Of a DNA stretch of 64,000 bases, positions 34,106-41,857 are shown one piece after another (position 1 is the first letter of the stretch; every line of letters starts with the position of its first letter). Source of the DNA: Chryseobacterium sp. SN22 (GTDB lineage Bacteria > Bacteroidota > Bacteroidia > Flavobacteriales > Weeksellaceae). The notes beneath the pieces were generated by a model, which had not been told where the DNA came from, searched no databases, and worked only from the letters and a program-made list of their open reading frames with translations. The translations under genes were made by a program, and so were the position numbers. The stretch spans positions 62,001-126,000 of the forward strand of contig NZ_VTSX01000005.1 in NCBI RefSeq assembly GCF_008329705.1, given 5' to 3'.

Positions 34106-36139
34106 ATGCAGCATTTCCGAACTTATCTTATCTTATTCCTGATGGTTCCGATGATGATTTTCGCTGAAGACGGAAGTCAGCTCTGGCTCCGGTTTCCTTC
34201 AAAAAACGGAATATCCTCTGAAAAGATCATGGCTAGAGGCAACAGCCCGATGCTGAACATTGCCCGGAAAGAACTGACCGGTCACTGGCAGGGACAAACG
34301 GTGGAACTCAGACTGGAGAAATCACTGAGAAGCCTGAAAGACGGGTACCGGATAACATCCTCACCTGAAAAGATCGTTGTTTCAGCACCTAAAGAATCGG
34401 GTTTGCTGTATGGGGTGTTCCACATGCTCAGGCTGCAGCAGACCAACGCGAACCTCAACAACCTGAATATTACTGAAAAACCGTCTTATGATGTAAGGAT
34501 CCTGAACCATTGGGACAACCTGGACGGAAGCATCGAGCGCGGATATGCAGGCCACTCATTATGGAAATGGGAAGATCTGCCCAATACCGTTTCGCCGAGA
34601 TACGAAGAATACGCAAGAGCGAACGCCTCGATCGGAATCAACGCGACGGTATTGAATAACGTGAACGCTTCTCCGAATATGCTTCGCGAAGATTACCTGA
34701 AAAAGGTGAAGGTGCTGGCAGATATTTTCAGACCTTATGGGATCAAGGTTTACCTTTCCGTGAACTTTTCTTCTCCGAAAGTTTTGGGCGGAACAGAGAA
34801 TTCGGATCCGTTGAATAAAAATGTTCAGAAATGGTGGAAAGACAAAGCGGCTGAAATTTATAAGCTGATCCCGGACTTCGGCGGATTTCTGGTGAAGGCC
34901 AATTCTGAGGGACAGCCGGGGCCGCAGGATTACGGAAGAACCCATGCCGACGGCGCCAATATGATGGCCGATGTCCTAAAACCTTACGGCGGAATCGTCA
35001 TGTGGAGAGCGTTTGTATACAGTCCGAGCAAAGAAGACCGCGCCAAGCAGGCCTACCTTGAATTTGTTCCGCTGGACGGTAAGTTCAGGGACAATGTGAT
35101 TATCCAGATCAAAAACGGACCGGTAGATTTCCAGCCCCGGGAAGCTTTCAATCCTCTTTTCGGAGCATTGAGAAAAACGCCCGAAATGGTGGAATTCCAG
35201 ATCACACAGGAATACCTGGGGCAGGCCAATCACCTGGCTTACCTGGCCCCATTGTTTAAAGAAACCCTTGAAAGCGATACCTATACCAACGGAAAAGGAT
35301 CGACCATTGCCAAAATTACCGACGGTACTTTAAGGGCCGGAAAAATCACCGCCATTTCAGCAGTTGCCAATATCGGGGAAGATACCAACTGGACGGGTCA
35401 TCAGTTTGCCCAATCCAACTGGTATGCCTTCGGAAGGCTGGCCTGGAACCATGAACTGACTTCCGAGCAGATCGCCGACGAATGGATTAAAATGACCTTT
35501 ACCGATAAACCGGAGTTTGTAAATCCGGTGAAACAGATCATGCTGACTTCCCGCGAAACGGTGGTGGATTACATGATGCCTCTGGGCCTTCATCACATCT
35601 TTGCCGGAAACCACCACTACGGCCCGGAACCATGGGGCGATTACAAAGGCGGAAGACCGGATTGGTCGCCGGTGTATTACCACCGCGCAGACGCCAACGG
35701 AATCGGCTTCGACCGCACCAAAACCGGAAGCAACGCCGTTTCGCAGTATTTCCCGCCGTTGAATGAAATTTACGGAAACATCGAAACCTGCCCGGAAAAC
35801 CTGATCCTGTGGTTCCATCATGTACCTTGGAATTATACAATGAAAGACGGCAAAACCCTTTGGGACGAGCTGTGCTACAAATACGACTCAGGGGTTCATC
35901 AGATAAGGGAATACCAGAAAACCTGGGATAGGATGCAGCCTTACATCGATGAACAGCGTTTCTCTGAGGTTCAGTCCAAACTTAAAATCCAGGCAAAAGA
36001 TGCCGTTTGGTGGAAAGATGCCTGCCTGCTGTACTTCCAGACGTTCTCCAAAAGACCGGTTCCCTATGACATCGAACGTCCGGTGAACGAGCTGGAAGAC
36101 CTGAAGAAGATCAAGCTGAATATGGGGCATCATAATTAA
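34106..36139 (+). CDS. GH67 alpha-glucuronidase
   Basis: Removes 4-O-methyl-D-glucuronic acid from the ends of xylo-oligosaccharides. The signal peptide covers residues 1-20 (ends IFAEDG). The three acidic catalytic positions known for GH67 appear as E in KANSEGQPGPQDYG, D in IKNGPVDFQPRE and E in FQITQEYLGQ. The 677-residue length is normal for this single-domain-plus-extensions family. It follows GH43 and completes the set of enzymes for glucuronoarabinoxylan. An inverted repeat with the CTGCGG core follows the stop codon. Confidence 0.93.
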   Translation: MQHFRTYLILFLMVPMMIFAEDGSQLWLRFPSKNGISSEKIMARGNSPMLNIARKELTGHWQGQTVELRLEKSLRSLKDGYRITSSPEKIVVSAPKESGLLYGVFHMLRLQQTNANLNNLNITEKPSYDVRILNHWDNLDGSIERGYAGHSLWKWEDLPNTVSPRYEEYARANASIGINATVLNNVNASPNMLREDYLKKVKVLADIFRPYGIKVYLSVNFSSPKVLGGTENSDPLNKNVQKWWKDKAAEIYKLIPDFGGFLVKANSEGQPGPQDYGRTHADGANMMADVLKPYGGIVMWRAFVYSPSKEDRAKQAYLEFVPLDGKFRDNVIIQIKNGPVDFQPREAFNPLFGALRKTPEMVEFQITQEYLGQANHLAYLAPLFKETLESDTYTNGKGSTIAKITDGTLRAGKITAISAVANIGEDTNWTGHQFAQSNWYAFGRLAWNHELTSEQIADEWIKMTFTDKPEFVNPVKQIMLTSRETVVDYMMPLGLHHIFAGNHHYGPEPWGDYKGGRPDWSPVYYHRADANGIGFDRTKTGSNAVSQYFPPLNEIYGNIETCPENLILWFHHVPWNYTMKDGKTLWDELCYKYDSGVHQIREYQKTWDRMQPYIDEQRFSEVQSKLKIQAKDAVWWKDACLLYFQTFSKRPVPYDIERPVNELEDLKKIKLNMGHHN

Positions 36140-36175
36140 TCAGGATTTTAATTCAGATTAATCAACTTCTATAAT

Positions 36176-36212
36176 TTTCCGCAGATTGAGTTCTGCTTCA
36201 TCTGCGGGAAAT
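36176..36212. repeat. CTGCGG-type hairpin after GH67
   Basis: TTTCCGCAGAT ... ATCTGCGGGAAA forms a hairpin 36 bases after the stop. It lacks a T-run and shares its core with the CTGCGAG repeats at 10656 and 18809, so it may be a dispersed repeat that acts as a weak terminator. Confidence 0.45.
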
Positions 36213-36297
36213 TTAATTTAATTTTCATCTGCACTGATTTTTTAAATAAACAATTCATCTTTTCTTAAAAAGACAGGAATTTGTCTGTTTATTAAAT

Positions 36298-36318
36298 TAA
36301 GTGTAAATTTAACACTTA
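36298..36318 (+). promoter_or_regulatory. Putative sugar-regulon operator, copy C
   Basis: TAAGTGT, AAATTTA, ACACTTA: a perfect inverted repeat and the cleanest copy in the window. It lies 20 bases upstream of the transaldolase start codon. A TAAATTTA within it (36304-36311) is near the -7 consensus, with TTTG at 36280-36283 at about the right distance for -33, so binding here would block the promoter directly. Confidence 0.68.
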
Positions 36319-36338
36319 TATAAAACAACTTTATTTAA

Positions 36339-36992
36339 ATGAAATTTTTTATTGACACAGCCAATCTTGCCATGATCGAAGAGGCGAATGCTTTGGGAAT
36401 TCTTGACGGCGTTACCACCAATCCTTCGCTGATGGCTAAAGAAGGCGTTTCCGGAAAGCATAACATTCTGAAGCACTACCTTGAAATCTGTGAAATCGTA
36501 GACGGCGATGTAAGTGCGGAAGTATTGGGAATCACCTACGATGAAATGATCGCTGAAGGAGAGGAGTTGGCAGCACTGCACCCGCAGATTGTGGTGAAAG
36601 TTCCGGTAACGGAAGACGGCATCAAAGCTCTTAAGTATTTTTCAGAAAAAGGAATCCGTACCAACTGTACCCTGATTTTCTCTGCAGGACAAGCGCTTTT
36701 GGCAGCAAAAGCCGGAGCTACTTATGTTTCTCCGTTTTTGGGAAGACTGGACGATGTATCTACCGACGGGCTTCATCTGATTCAGGAGATCCGGACAATT
36801 TTCGACAATTTCGGTTATGAAACAGAGATTCTTGCGGCTTCCGTACGCCATAGCATGCACATCATCAACTGTGCGAAAATCGGTGCCGATGTGGTTACCT
36901 GTCCGCTGCCTCCGATTTTGTCGCTGCTTAAGCATCCTTTAACCGATAATGGCCTGGAGCAGTTCATCAAAGATTCACAAAAAATGCAATAA
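36339..36992 (+). CDS. Fructose-6-phosphate aldolase / transaldolase family protein
   Basis: A 217-residue transaldolase of the small (Fsa/TalC) subfamily, active in the cytoplasm in the non-oxidative pentose phosphate pathway. FFIDTANL at the start, [15 protein letters not shown] and the Schiff-base lysine K87 in [10 protein letters not shown] are all present. It probably works as a transaldolase that recycles pentose phosphates made from arabinose and xylose. It is directly under operator copy C and is followed within 4 bases by a decayed transketolase, which points to an original tal-tkt-tkt operon. Confidence 0.92.
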   Translation: MKFFIDTANLAMIEEANALGILDGVTTNPSLMAKEGVSGKHNILKHYLEICEIVDGDVSAEVLGITYDEMIAEGEELAALHPQIVVKVPVTEDGIKALKYFSEKGIRTNCTLIFSAGQALLAAKAGATYVSPFLGRLDDVSTDGLHLIQEIRTIFDNFGYETEILAASVRHSMHIINCAKIGADVVTCPLPPILSLLKHPLTDNGLEQFIKDSQKMQ

Positions 36993-36996
36993 CAAT

Positions 36997-37538
36997 ATGC
37001 CTGATATTTCAAAATTAAAAAGTATTGCTTCGCAGGTTCGGCGGGATATTGTAAGAATGGTTCACGCCTGCCAGTCGGGCCATCCCGGCAGTTCATTGGG
37101 CTGCACCGATTTTATGGTTGCCCTGTATTTTAATGCAATGGAAAGAAAGGAAGGTTTGATATGACGGGAAAGGGCGAAGATGTCTTTTATCTTTCCAACG
37201 GCCATATTTCTCCGGTTTTTTACAGCGTTCTGGCGCACGCCGGCTATTTCGACAAATCGGAACTAGCGACTTTCAGGGAACTGAATTCCAGGCTTCAGGG
37301 CCATCCGACAACGCATGAACATCTTCCGGGGGTCCGCATTGCTTCGGGTTCGCCCGGGCAGGGAATGTCAGTAGCCATCGGGCATGCAGCCGGAAAAAAA
37401 CTGAATAAAGACCCGCATTTTGTTTTCAGCCTTCACGGTGACGGTGAGTTGCAGGAAGGGCAGAACTGGGAAGCCATTATGTACGCTGCCAGCGATATCG
37501 TTGAAGCCGTTAAAAAAGTAATGAAACGTAAGCTTTAA
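36997..37538 (+). pseudogene. Collapsed transketolase (frameshift plus internal deletion)
   Basis: ATG 36997 begins a typical transketolase N-subunit (VRRDIVRMVHACQSGHPGSS). The frame breaks near 37156-37161: GAA GGT TTG ATA TGA should read GAA GGT TTT GAT ATG, so one T is missing from a T-run. The other frame then continues with MTGKGEDVFYLSNGH, HLPGVRIASGSPGQGMS and LHGDGELQEGQNWEAIM. It stops being transketolase-N after MYAAS and ends with DIVEAVKKVMKRKL, which looks like the very end of the separate C-terminal transketolase subunit. This implies a deletion of roughly 1.2 kb, estimated from usual subunit sizes, that fused the two genes. It cannot make an active enzyme. Confidence 0.8.
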
Positions 37539-37583
37539 GTCAAATTTTAAAATCTGATGAAATCAAATTTTCATCAAAAAAGG

Positions 37584-38567
37584 ATGAATAAAATACGTTG
37601 GGGAATCCTGGGAACAGGAACGATTGCCCATAAGTTTGCATCGGACCTGAAACGGGTGGAAAATGCCGAGCTTGTTGCTGCGGGCTCCCGTTCGCTGCAG
37701 AGTGCGGAAGTTTTCTGCGGAGAATTTAATATTCCATTAAGTTTCGGAAGCTATGAAGCATTGGCAGCATGCGACGAAATTGACATCGTTTATATTGCGA
37801 CGCCCAATAATCTTCATCATCCCAATACTTTACTTTGCCTGAACCATGGAAAAGCAGTGCTCTGTGAGAAACCGTTTGCCCTGAATGCAGGACAGGCTTC
37901 GGAAATGATCGGGCTGGCACACCGGAAAAATGTATTTCTGATGGATGCTTTATGGACGAAATTCCTTCCCCATTACCAAAAAATGATCGAAATGGTGAGT
38001 AGCGGGGAACTGGGAGAAATAAAAATGGTTCGCGCAAATTTCGGCTTTCAGGCCAATCCGGAACCGGATTCCCGTCTGTTGAATCCTGAACTGGGCGGCG
38101 GTTCGCTGATGGATATCGGAATTTACAATGTATTCACCGCTTTGGATATTTTGGGAAAACCTGATGAAATCAGTGTCAGCATTAATCCTGCCGGGCAGGG
38201 AATCGACGAACAATGCGCTGTTGTTTTCAAATATCACAATGGGGCAATGGCCAGCTTGTTTTCCTCAATATCGGCGAATCTGGAAACGGAGGTCGAAATC
38301 TGCGGAACGCTGGGCCGGTTGAAATTGACGGCGCCTTTCTACGATCCGACTTCTGTTTTGGAATATGATGCTGATGAGAAAAAAACCGTTATCCAAACAG
38401 AAAAAGAAGAGGGTCTGGGGTATCAGTATGAAGCGCATCATGCGACCGGGTGTCTTTTGAAAGGAAGTACCGAAAGTACGGTAGTTCCTCACGATTACAG
38501 TATTTTACTGATGCAGACTTTAGACAGGATCCGGAATCTCGCAGGAATCGTTTTTCCGGATGAGTGA
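37584..38567 (+). CDS. Gfo/Idh/MocA-family oxidoreductase
   Basis: An NAD(P)-dependent dehydrogenase of the glucose-fructose oxidoreductase family. I prefer ATG 37584 to 37557 because the Rossmann motif RWGILGTGTIAHKF follows at once, as in relatives. A further motif is CEKPF (catalytic Lys region). The C-terminal alpha/beta domain carries GGGSLMDIGIYN. The length is about 327 residues. It may oxidise a sugar or dihydrodiol. Xylose dehydrogenase-like activity would suit the location, but only family membership is supported. It starts 45 bases after the transketolase remnant. Confidence 0.83.
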   Translation: MNKIRWGILGTGTIAHKFASDLKRVENAELVAAGSRSLQSAEVFCGEFNIPLSFGSYEALAACDEIDIVYIATPNNLHHPNTLLCLNHGKAVLCEKPFALNAGQASEMIGLAHRKNVFLMDALWTKFLPHYQKMIEMVSSGELGEIKMVRANFGFQANPEPDSRLLNPELGGGSLMDIGIYNVFTALDILGKPDEISVSINPAGQGIDEQCAVVFKYHNGAMASLFSSISANLETEVEICGTLGRLKLTAPFYDPTSVLEYDADEKKTVIQTEKEEGLGYQYEAHHATGCLLKGSTESTVVPHDYSILLMQTLDRIRNLAGIVFPDE

Positions 38568-38632
38568 CGCTTCAATTGTCCGGAAATGGTTAACTTTATC
38601 CATTATTTTAAAACTTAAATTTTTTATCCAAA

Positions 38633-38640
38633 TATATTTG
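38633..38640 (+). promoter_or_regulatory. -7 promoter box TATATTTG of galK
   Basis: An exact TAnnTTTG match that ends only 7 bases before the galK ATG (38648). If it is the true promoter the mRNA is leaderless or nearly so. Confidence 0.55.
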
Positions 38641-38647
38641 CAGGTTT

Positions 38648-39835
38648 ATGCAGGAACAATTAATTAAGAATACTTCGGAGGCATTCCGGTCGGCATTTCA
38701 ATCGGAACCGGAACGTATTTTCCTGGCTCCCGGAAGGATCAACATTATCGGTGAACACGTGGATTACAGCGATGGCTTTGTACTGCCGGCGGCTATTGAC
38801 AAGCATATCTGTTTTGCCGTAAAGAAGACAGACGATTCAGGAACCTGCACTTTTTTTGCTAAAGATTTCAACGAGTCGTTCACCTTTAAAGTAAAGGAAA
38901 AACAATCTCCGGTTTCGCAGACCTGGGCCAATTATCTGTTGGGTGTTTTCAATGCCATCCAGGAATCGGGCAAAGAGATCGGAGGGCTGCAGATTGCTTT
39001 CAGCAGCACTATCCCGATGGGTTCGGGCCTGTCTTCTTCGGCAGCGTTGGAATGTGGTTTTGCTTACATCCTCAACGAAATTTTTAATTTGAATTTAACC
39101 AAAAAAGCGCTGGCTTTGATCGGCCAGAAAGCCGAACATACCTTTGTAGGGGTACAATGCGGCATCATGGATCAGTTTTCCTCCGTTTTCGGAAAAGAGC
39201 ATCGGGTGATTATGCTGGATTGTCATTCTCTTGATCATCAGTATTTTGAAGCGAATCTGGATGGCTACAGCCTGGTTCTTTTTGACAGCTGCGTGAAACA
39301 TACACATCTTACCTCAGGCTATAATAACCGGCGGAAAGATGTTGACCTTGGAAAAAAGGCATTGTGGGAAAAGTTTCCTGCCGTACAGAAGTTCAGGGAT
39401 TTCAGTTTTGAAATGCTGGACGAAGCAAGAGCAGAAATGGGCGAGACTTCCTACAAAAGATGTTTTTACCTTTTAAAGGAAATCAAAAGGGTAGAAGAAG
39501 CGGCACAGGCTCTATCGGAAGGCAATGCGGAATATCTGGGTAAACTGCTTAATGAAACGCATGCCGGCCTTTCTGAAGAATTTGAAGTAAGCTGCGAAGA
39601 ACTTGATTTTATGGTGGAGAAAACGTTAAGGCAGAACGGCGTGTTGGGTGCCAGGATGATGGGCGGCGGCTTCGGCGGATGCAGCATCAATCTCATCAAA
39701 GATGAACATGTGGACGAGGTTATTGAAACGATTACAGCCCTATACAAAGCTGCATTTGGCATTGAAATGAAAATATACCGGGTAAAAATATCGGATGGAA
39801 TTAATGAATACAAAAGAAATGAACTCGTCATTTAA
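38648..39835 (+). CDS. galK: Galactokinase
   Basis: Phosphorylates D-galactose in the Leloir pathway. It is a GHMP kinase with the galactokinase signature GRINIIGEHVDYSDGFVLPAAID, the ATP loop PMGSGLSSSAALE and MMGGGFGGCSI near the C-terminus. The length of 395 residues is standard. It overlaps the galT reading frame by up to 41 bases, so the two genes are translationally coupled. It shows no operator copy of the pentose regulon. Galactose would come from other polysaccharides or arabinogalactan. Confidence 0.95.
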   Translation: MQEQLIKNTSEAFRSAFQSEPERIFLAPGRINIIGEHVDYSDGFVLPAAIDKHICFAVKKTDDSGTCTFFAKDFNESFTFKVKEKQSPVSQTWANYLLGVFNAIQESGKEIGGLQIAFSSTIPMGSGLSSSAALECGFAYILNEIFNLNLTKKALALIGQKAEHTFVGVQCGIMDQFSSVFGKEHRVIMLDCHSLDHQYFEANLDGYSLVLFDSCVKHTHLTSGYNNRRKDVDLGKKALWEKFPAVQKFRDFSFEMLDEARAEMGETSYKRCFYLLKEIKRVEEAAQALSEGNAEYLGKLLNETHAGLSEEFEVSCEELDFMVEKTLRQNGVLGARMMGGGFGGCSINLIKDEHVDEVIETITALYKAAFGIEMKIYRVKISDGINEYKRNELVI

Positions 39836-40868
39836 TCAGAAACAGCATCCGCACAGAAGGTACAATCCGCTTTTGGACGAGTGGATCCTGGTGTCGCCCC
39901 AACGGGCGAACCGGCCGTGGCAGGGGCAGACCGAAAAGAGAACGGAAGATAAACTTCCGGCCCACGATGAAAACTGCTATCTGTGTTCGGGGAACGTCCG
40001 CGTCAACGGCGAAAGAAATCCTGAATATAAAGGCGTCTATGTCTTTAACAACGACTTCGGCTCACTGATAAAAGAGGAGGTGGAATCATCCTTTAAATCT
40101 TCCGGCTTCTTTATTTTACAGCCCGAACGGGGCATCAACCGGGTGATCTGCTTTTCGGAAAATCACAGCCTTACATTGCCTGAAATGGAAGTTGATGATA
40201 TTAAAAATGTCGTTGACATCTGGCAAAAACAGTATGAAGAACTGGGCAGCCTGGATTACATCAGCCATGTTCAGATTTTTGAGAACAAAGGACAGACGAT
40301 GGGCTGCAGCAACCCGCATCCGCACGGACAGATCTGGGCGCAGTCTTCCATCCCTTCCATCATCTCAAAAACCCAGGAAAACCTGAAGAAATACTTTGAG
40401 AAAAACGGCACCTCGCTGTTGCAGGATTACGTTAAAAAAGAACTTGAAAACGGCGAAAGAATTATTCTGGAAAACGAAGATTTTGTAGCCCTTGTTCCTT
40501 TCTGGGCCGTGTGGCCTTACGAAATGATGGTTGTCAGCAAAAGGAAGATTGAAAACCTGTTGCATTTTTCAAAAGCTGAGAAGCTTTCCCTGGCTTCCAT
40601 CATCAAGGATTTAACCATCAAATACGACAATCTTTTTGAGATTTCGTTTCCTTATTCAGCCGGAATCCATCAGTCACCGACTGACGGCAAAGCGCATCCG
40701 GAATGGCATTTTCATATGCATTTTTATCCGCCCTTATTACGGAATGCCGAGGTGAAAAAATTTATGGTCGGCTACGAAATGCTGGCCGAACCGCAACGGG
40801 ATATCACTCCGGAACAGAGCGCGGAAATACTGAAAGGCCTTTCGGTCGTACATTATAAAAGCAGATAA
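39795..40868 (+). CDS. galT: Galactose-1-phosphate uridylyltransferase
   Basis: Transfers UMP between UDP-glucose and galactose-1-P. The catalytic HxH is in CSNPHPHGQIWAQ. The start could be ATG 39795 or the in-frame ATG 39819; both overlap the galK end. The family-typical segment RRYNPLLDEWILVSPQRANRPW begins soon after. CYLCSGNVR holds the zinc-binding cysteines of the first site. The 357-residue length is normal. A hairpin terminator follows directly. Confidence 0.94.
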   Translation: MELMNTKEMNSSFNQKQHPHRRYNPLLDEWILVSPQRANRPWQGQTEKRTEDKLPAHDENCYLCSGNVRVNGERNPEYKGVYVFNNDFGSLIKEEVESSFKSSGFFILQPERGINRVICFSENHSLTLPEMEVDDIKNVVDIWQKQYEELGSLDYISHVQIFENKGQTMGCSNPHPHGQIWAQSSIPSIISKTQENLKKYFEKNGTSLLQDYVKKELENGERIILENEDFVALVPFWAVWPYEMMVVSKRKIENLLHFSKAEKLSLASIIKDLTIKYDNLFEISFPYSAGIHQSPTDGKAHPEWHFHMHFYPPLLRNAEVKKFMVGYEMLAEPQRDITPEQSAEILKGLSVVHYKSR

Positions 40869-40870
40869 AA

Positions 40871-40901
40871 AAAGGCTGTGATCAGAAGATAAGCAGCCTT
40901 T
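40871..40901 (+). terminator. Terminator of galKT
   Basis: An 8-bp perfect inverted repeat (AAAGGCTG / CAGCCTTT) followed by a short T-rich stretch, immediately after the galT stop codon. Confidence 0.65.
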
Positions 40902-40997
40902 CCTTATTTCAGATTCAATCTTACATTGAAATTAAAGTGAATCAGGGCATATTGAATTTCGATAACTTAAGAGTAAATCTTGATAAGAATACAGTTT

Positions 40998-41110
40998 AAA
41001 CCATTAAGAGATATGAAGAGCTTAAGAAAAATGAAGGGTTTTTATTTAGCATCAAGCTTAAGCAAAACTCATCTTAATTTTCCGAATACCTTATCGGTTC
41101 TTAATGGTTT
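40998..41110. repeat. IR-bounded AACCATTAAG element
   Basis: A 12-bp perfect inverted repeat separated by about 89 bases of AT-rich DNA with internal CTTAAG-like pieces. Similar AAACCATTAA segments occur alone at 48001-48010 and 48850-48859. Confidence 0.5.
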
Positions 41111-41245
41111 TTAAGTATCTGAAAAAGCCAGGTCGTTAATGAATACTTTAAAGTTATTGGCTGTGATTAAGGAAAAGCCTCCGGCATTCAGCTTCTTTCT
41201 CCCAACCTATTCATCTGATTTCTGCTTTAAGGTTGATGTTAAAAA

Positions 41246-41653
41246 TTATTCGCCTTTAAATTTCTCCACGGCTTCTTTTGAAACCGGTGTAAAGAAATTT
41301 ACCAGATTGCCGTCGGGATCCCTGAAAAGAAGCGACCGGTTGCCCCAGGGCATCGTTGTCGGTTCCTGAACAACCTGGATGGCCCTGTCATTTTTCAGGC
41401 GTTCAAAAACATGGTCCACATCATCAACTAAGAATTCAATAATCGCTGTACGGTTTTCTGCAGGGCCTGCGATATCTTCACCACCGAAAAGCTGCAGGGT
41501 ACGGGTGCTTCCGACAGCAAGGGTGGCTGCAGGCGTTTTGATCTCAGCAAAATCTTCGGTATAGCGTACGGCTTCGATGCCGGTTACTTTTTCATAAAAA
41601 TCGGCCAGGCGGTTTGCATCAGCGGTTATCATTCGTAAAGAAACTAATTTCAT
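41246..41653 (-). CDS. VOC-superfamily protein
   Basis: A 135-residue vicinal oxygen chelate (glyoxalase/bleomycin-resistance fold) protein with paired beta-alpha-beta-beta-beta units. DANRLADFYEKVTGIEAV marks the first half and DHVFERLKND with SLLFRDPDGNLVNFF marks the second. The closing DPDGNxxxFF motif is typical. No signal peptide. Function could be a metal-dependent dioxygenase, isomerase or antibiotic-binding protein, and cannot be settled. Confidence 0.82.
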   Translation of the reverse strand: MKLVSLRMITADANRLADFYEKVTGIEAVRYTEDFAEIKTPAATLAVGSTRTLQLFGGEDIAGPAENRTAIIEFLVDDVDHVFERLKNDRAIQVVQEPTTMPWGNRSLLFRDPDGNLVNFFTPVSKEAVEKFKGE

Positions 41654-41831
41654 TTTTTGATTTTTAAATTGTTAAGCAAAAATAAGAAGGCTTTGTGACA
41701 AGGGTCTGTCAGTAAACAAAGCTGTTTTTAATTATTTTTTATGGATCGGTTGCCACACGATAAGAGATTCAATAAATTTAAAAATGGATTAATTGATGGC
41801 TTGATTAAATGTGGTATGATATTTTTATGGT

Positions 41832-41839
41832 TATCTTTG
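41832..41839 (+). promoter_or_regulatory. -7 promoter box TATCTTTG of the histidine kinase gene
   Basis: An exact consensus match inside the 5' part of the longest possible reading frame. It places transcription start near 41845 and therefore supports translation starting at ATG 41858 rather than 41741. Confidence 0.65.
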
Positions 41840-41857
41840 ACCCGTTTAAATAAAATT

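Larger units (their letters stand above)
40869..41245. other. Intergenic region between galT and the VOC gene
   Basis: Holds the galT terminator (40871-40901) and a block bounded by AAACCATTAAGA (40998-41009) and its reverse complement TCTTAATGGTTT (41099-41110), which looks like a dispersed inverted-repeat element. No gene is apparent. Confidence 0.55.

Noticed and set aside
41741..41857. 39-residue extension of the histidine kinase
   Set aside because: A -7 box lies inside it and the extension has no similarity to PAS proteins.
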